7,201 nt of DNA from Alistipes sp. (lineage in GTDB: Bacteria; Bacteroidota; Bacteroidia; Bacteroidales; Rikenellaceae), in assembly GCA_017391435.1 (NCBI GenBank), contig JAFOYS010000385.1, positions 1-7,201 on the forward strand, in the 5' to 3' direction. Within the stretch, counting starts at the first letter, position 1. The number at the start of each line of letters is the position of its first letter. The notes beneath the pieces were generated by a model that searched no databases, had not been told where the DNA came from, and saw only the letters and a list, made by a program, of their open reading frames with translations. This document shows, piece by piece, positions 5,334-7,201 of the stretch. Made by a program: the position numbers and the translations under genes.

Positions 5334-7201
5334 ATGAAAACTTTAAGAAAACTTTTCAACTTGGTAGCAACCCTTGCAGTGGCAATGTTTGTCTTTGCGG
5401 CTTGTACTACCAGTCAAACGAACGATCAGAGCACATTCGTTCCGTTTGATATTGACTACTCGACAGGTGAGGCACAGTGGGATGTTGCCGACCAGTCACA
5501 GGAGTTGGTACTCAATAAGCTCGGTGTCGGTACTACCGGTACAGTGCCTTATCTTGAGGTTAATTCTAGCGTCTATTGGACCGTATCTGTAAAGTACGAC
5601 CAGACATCTATTACCGATCCAGAGACTGGTGAGGTTACTGAGATTGAGCCTTGGCTCTCTGTATCTCCTGTTGGTGGTCCACAGCCTGCAACATCTGTAA
5701 CCAATGTTTACCTTACAATGGGTGAGAACACTGGTGAGGATCGTACTGCTACTGTAGTCTTCAAGACTATTGACACTACTTATGAGGTACTTGTTCGTCA
5801 GCGTGGTCCTAAGACCAACCTTAACGAGAGCCGTCTTGTATTCGTACAGGATAACTTCGGTGGTGAGATGATTAAGGAGAATACCCTTGTTAAGTTCTAC
5901 ACATTTGCTAATGCAGATGGTAGCAAGTCTTACAATGGTGTTGCTACTGCCGGTGATCTCTACGCTTATGCTTACGCTTCTTCTGACAATGTATACGCTT
6001 CTGTAGACGATCAGTCTAAGAACTACTACGATGTACAGTTTGACCTTGAGGCTTCTGCTGGTGCAAACATTATGATTGACGGTGCTGGTCACTTCGATAT
6101 CCGTAACTTCAACAACCAGGATAAGACTGACTTCTACCTCTCATTCGGTGCTAAGAACTGCGATGGTCGCTTTAACACTAACGACCTTAAGCTCTACATC
6201 TCTCACGACAATAACAACTGGGCAGAGATGGAGTACATCCACACTGAGCACCCAACAAATGATTGGTCACTCAATACATTTGACTTCTCTATCGCTCCAA
6301 ATGTGAGCAAGATTCTCTACTTCCGTTTTGAGAATACATCTGAGGATGTTTACCGTATTGACGATATCTTCTTCTCTGAGTACGATCCTTCTGACAATAT
6401 CTTCCCTCTTATTGAGCTTGGTTCAGATATTATCGGTCTTCCTATCAACTTCAAGTTCAACGACCTGAAGCAGGGTGAGACTAAGGGTGACAACTGGGAG
6501 GCATTCGGTATTGTGCTTTCTGAGGAGTCTGGTGCATACGAGAGCGAGGAGCCAGTAGAGTTCTCTACAGCTCTTCAGACATCTGCAAATGTACAGTTCG
6601 TTATGGGTTCTGAGGCTTCTATCGTTAAGAAGCGTGCTGGTAATGATGGTCTGCTTGTAACATCATCTTCACCAAAGGTTACTGGTATGTACGAGGAGGA
6701 CTACTGGATTTGGACTATCCCTGTTCACAACGCCTCTGCAAATACTAACCTTGCTTGTGAGTTCTCATTTATGGGTACTGACGCTGGTGGTAAGTATCAC
6801 ATCTTTGAGTGGGCACAGTGTACTGCTGACGAGTATAAGCTCGGTGGTCGTCCAATCATTATGATTGATGATACTGAGAAGGATGCATTCTATGATTCAC
6901 TCGACTGGACTCAGTGGAACCTTGTAGATCTTGATGTACCAAACGATGTTGATATTGGTAAGAGCACTTCAGGTATTCCAATTGGTTCTGCATCTTCACC
7001 TGCAGGTTACTGGTCGGGTGTCATTACCCACTCTGAGGGCTTTATGGGTGGTAAGAGCTCTAAGGTTTGCACAACAGACCCTGATAAGATTATCATCAAC
7101 TTCCCTGATGCTATGGAGGATGGTTACTACTTCTTGCGTCTGCGTCTGGTTTCTAACCTTACTTGCGGTCCTTGTAACTCAACTAACTACCAGCGTATCA
7201 A
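5334..7201 (+). CDS. Large BACON-containing multidomain envelope lipoprotein (3' truncated)
   Basis: The frame is open from the ATG at 5334 to the window end (622 complete codons, no stop), so the gene continues beyond. The signal peptide has a hydrophobic core (10-22) and lipobox FAAC, lipidating Cys24. A BACON-like domain spans about 48-158: VNSSVYWTVSV, EPWLSVSP (105-112), GENTGEDRTATVVF and a closing VLVRQRG. Next comes a beta-rich segment, about 166-350, containing DFYLSFGAKN, LKLYISHDNNNWAEMEYI, and ILYFRFENTSEDVYRIDDIFFSE. This is the style of Bacteroidetes jelly-roll modules often attached to surface or anchor proteins. Residues from about 358 onward are also beta-rich (YWIWTIPVHNAS, LACEFSFMG, YHIFEWAQ) and I do not recognise a family; a CGPC pair lies at 611-614. 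No catalytic signature is visible. It is most likely a second surface ligand-binding protein of the operon, but an unrecognised enzyme domain in the unseen C-terminus is possible. Confidence 0.85.
   Translation, partial: MKTLRKLFNLVATLAVAMFVFAACTTSQTNDQSTFVPFDIDYSTGEAQWDVADQSQELVLNKLGVGTTGTVPYLEVNSSVYWTVSVKYDQTSITDPETGEVTEIEPWLSVSPVGGPQPATSVTNVYLTMGENTGEDRTATVVFKTIDTTYEVLVRQRGPKTNLNESRLVFVQDNFGGEMIKENTLVKFYTFANADGSKSYNGVATAGDLYAYAYASSDNVYASVDDQSKNYYDVQFDLEASAGANIMIDGAGHFDIRNFNNQDKTDFYLSFGAKNCDGRFNTNDLKLYISHDNNNWAEMEYIHTEHPTNDWSLNTFDFSIAPNVSKILYFRFENTSEDVYRIDDIFFSEYDPSDNIFPLIELGSDIIGLPINFKFNDLKQGETKGDNWEAFGIVLSEESGAYESEEPVEFSTALQTSANVQFVMGSEASIVKKRAGNDGLLVTSSSPKVTGMYEEDYWIWTIPVHNASANTNLACEFSFMGTDAGGKYHIFEWAQCTADEYKLGGRPIIMIDDTEKDAFYDSLDWTQWNLVDLDVPNDVDIGKSTSGIPIGSASSPAGYWSGVITHSEGFMGGKSSKVCTTDPDKIIINFPDAMEDGYYFLRLRLVSNLTCGPCNSTNYQRI

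Larger units (their letters stand above)
2..7201 (+). other. Segment of a Sus-like (PUL-type) operon
   Basis: Five co-directional genes are separated by 22, 20, 38 and 17 bases (713-734, 2382-2401, 3161-3198, 5317-5333). None of these gaps holds a G+C-rich stem with a U-tract or a recognisable Bacteroidetes promoter (TTTG ... TAnnTTTG). That is what one transcript would look like, with promoter and any regulator upstream of the window and the end downstream. The order susC, susD, BACON lipoprotein, enzyme, large lipoprotein follows the usual Sus layout. The gaps are A/T-rich and contain no AGGAGG-like site ahead of any ATG, as expected for translation initiation in this phylum. There is no gene-free stretch longer than 38 bases. 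Confidence 0.8.

Noticed and set aside
5496..6092. Long open frame of 198 codons on the minus strand
   Set aside because: It lies entirely antisense to the large lipoprotein gene, has no domain-like pattern and is explained by the strong codon bias of the sense gene, which leaves few stops in the antisense frame.
7164..7175. CGPC pair as a thioredoxin-like redox active site in the last lipoprotein
   Set aside because: The surroundings (NLTCGPCNSTNYQ) lack the hydrophobic strand and helix context and the conserved Trp and cis-Pro of a thioredoxin fold, and the region is beta-rich; a structural disulfide is likelier.

Overview
The window comes from a Bacteroidota genome, most likely a Prevotella-like member of Bacteroidales. 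It holds a SusC-type TonB-dependent transporter followed directly by a SusD-type lipoprotein, a pairing typical of this phylum. The later gene starts have A/T-rich leaders without a Shine-Dalgarno motif, and the coding sequence uses GAG, AAG, CAG, GGT, GCT and CGT very strongly. The genus is an inference from codon style and protein character, not a database match.

Layout: five genes, all on the + strand, separated by only 17 to 38 bases, with no visible terminator or promoter between them. In order they are: (1) the C-terminal third or less of a SusC outer-membrane barrel (2-712, truncated by the window start); (2) a complete SusD-family surface lipoprotein of 548 residues (735-2381); (3) a 252-residue lipoprotein with two probable BACON-type beta-sandwich domains (2402-3160); (4) a 705-residue lipoprotein calcineurin-like metallophosphoesterase with a full set of metal-site motifs (3199-5316); (5) a large multidomain lipoprotein beginning with a BACON-like domain, at least 622 residues long and cut by the window end (5334-7201).

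How the genes may work together: this looks like part of a polysaccharide-utilisation-type (Sus-like) operon. SusC and SusD would form the outer-membrane import complex. The BACON lipoproteins sit where surface glycan-binding proteins (SusE/F-position proteins) normally sit. The phosphoesterase is the only enzyme visible, and no glycoside hydrolase, polysaccharide lyase, sulfatase or regulator lies inside the window. The simplest reading is uptake of a phosphate- or phosphodiester-bearing ligand, but the substrate cannot be read from the sequence. All four complete gene starts encode lipoprotein signal peptides, so the products should be envelope proteins.

There are no RNA genes, mobile elements, CRISPR arrays or long repeats that I can see. 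Nothing here is clearly a wholly new system. The points most worth a second look are the phosphoesterase as sole enzyme in a SusCD locus and the unrecognised C-terminal half of the last lipoprotein.
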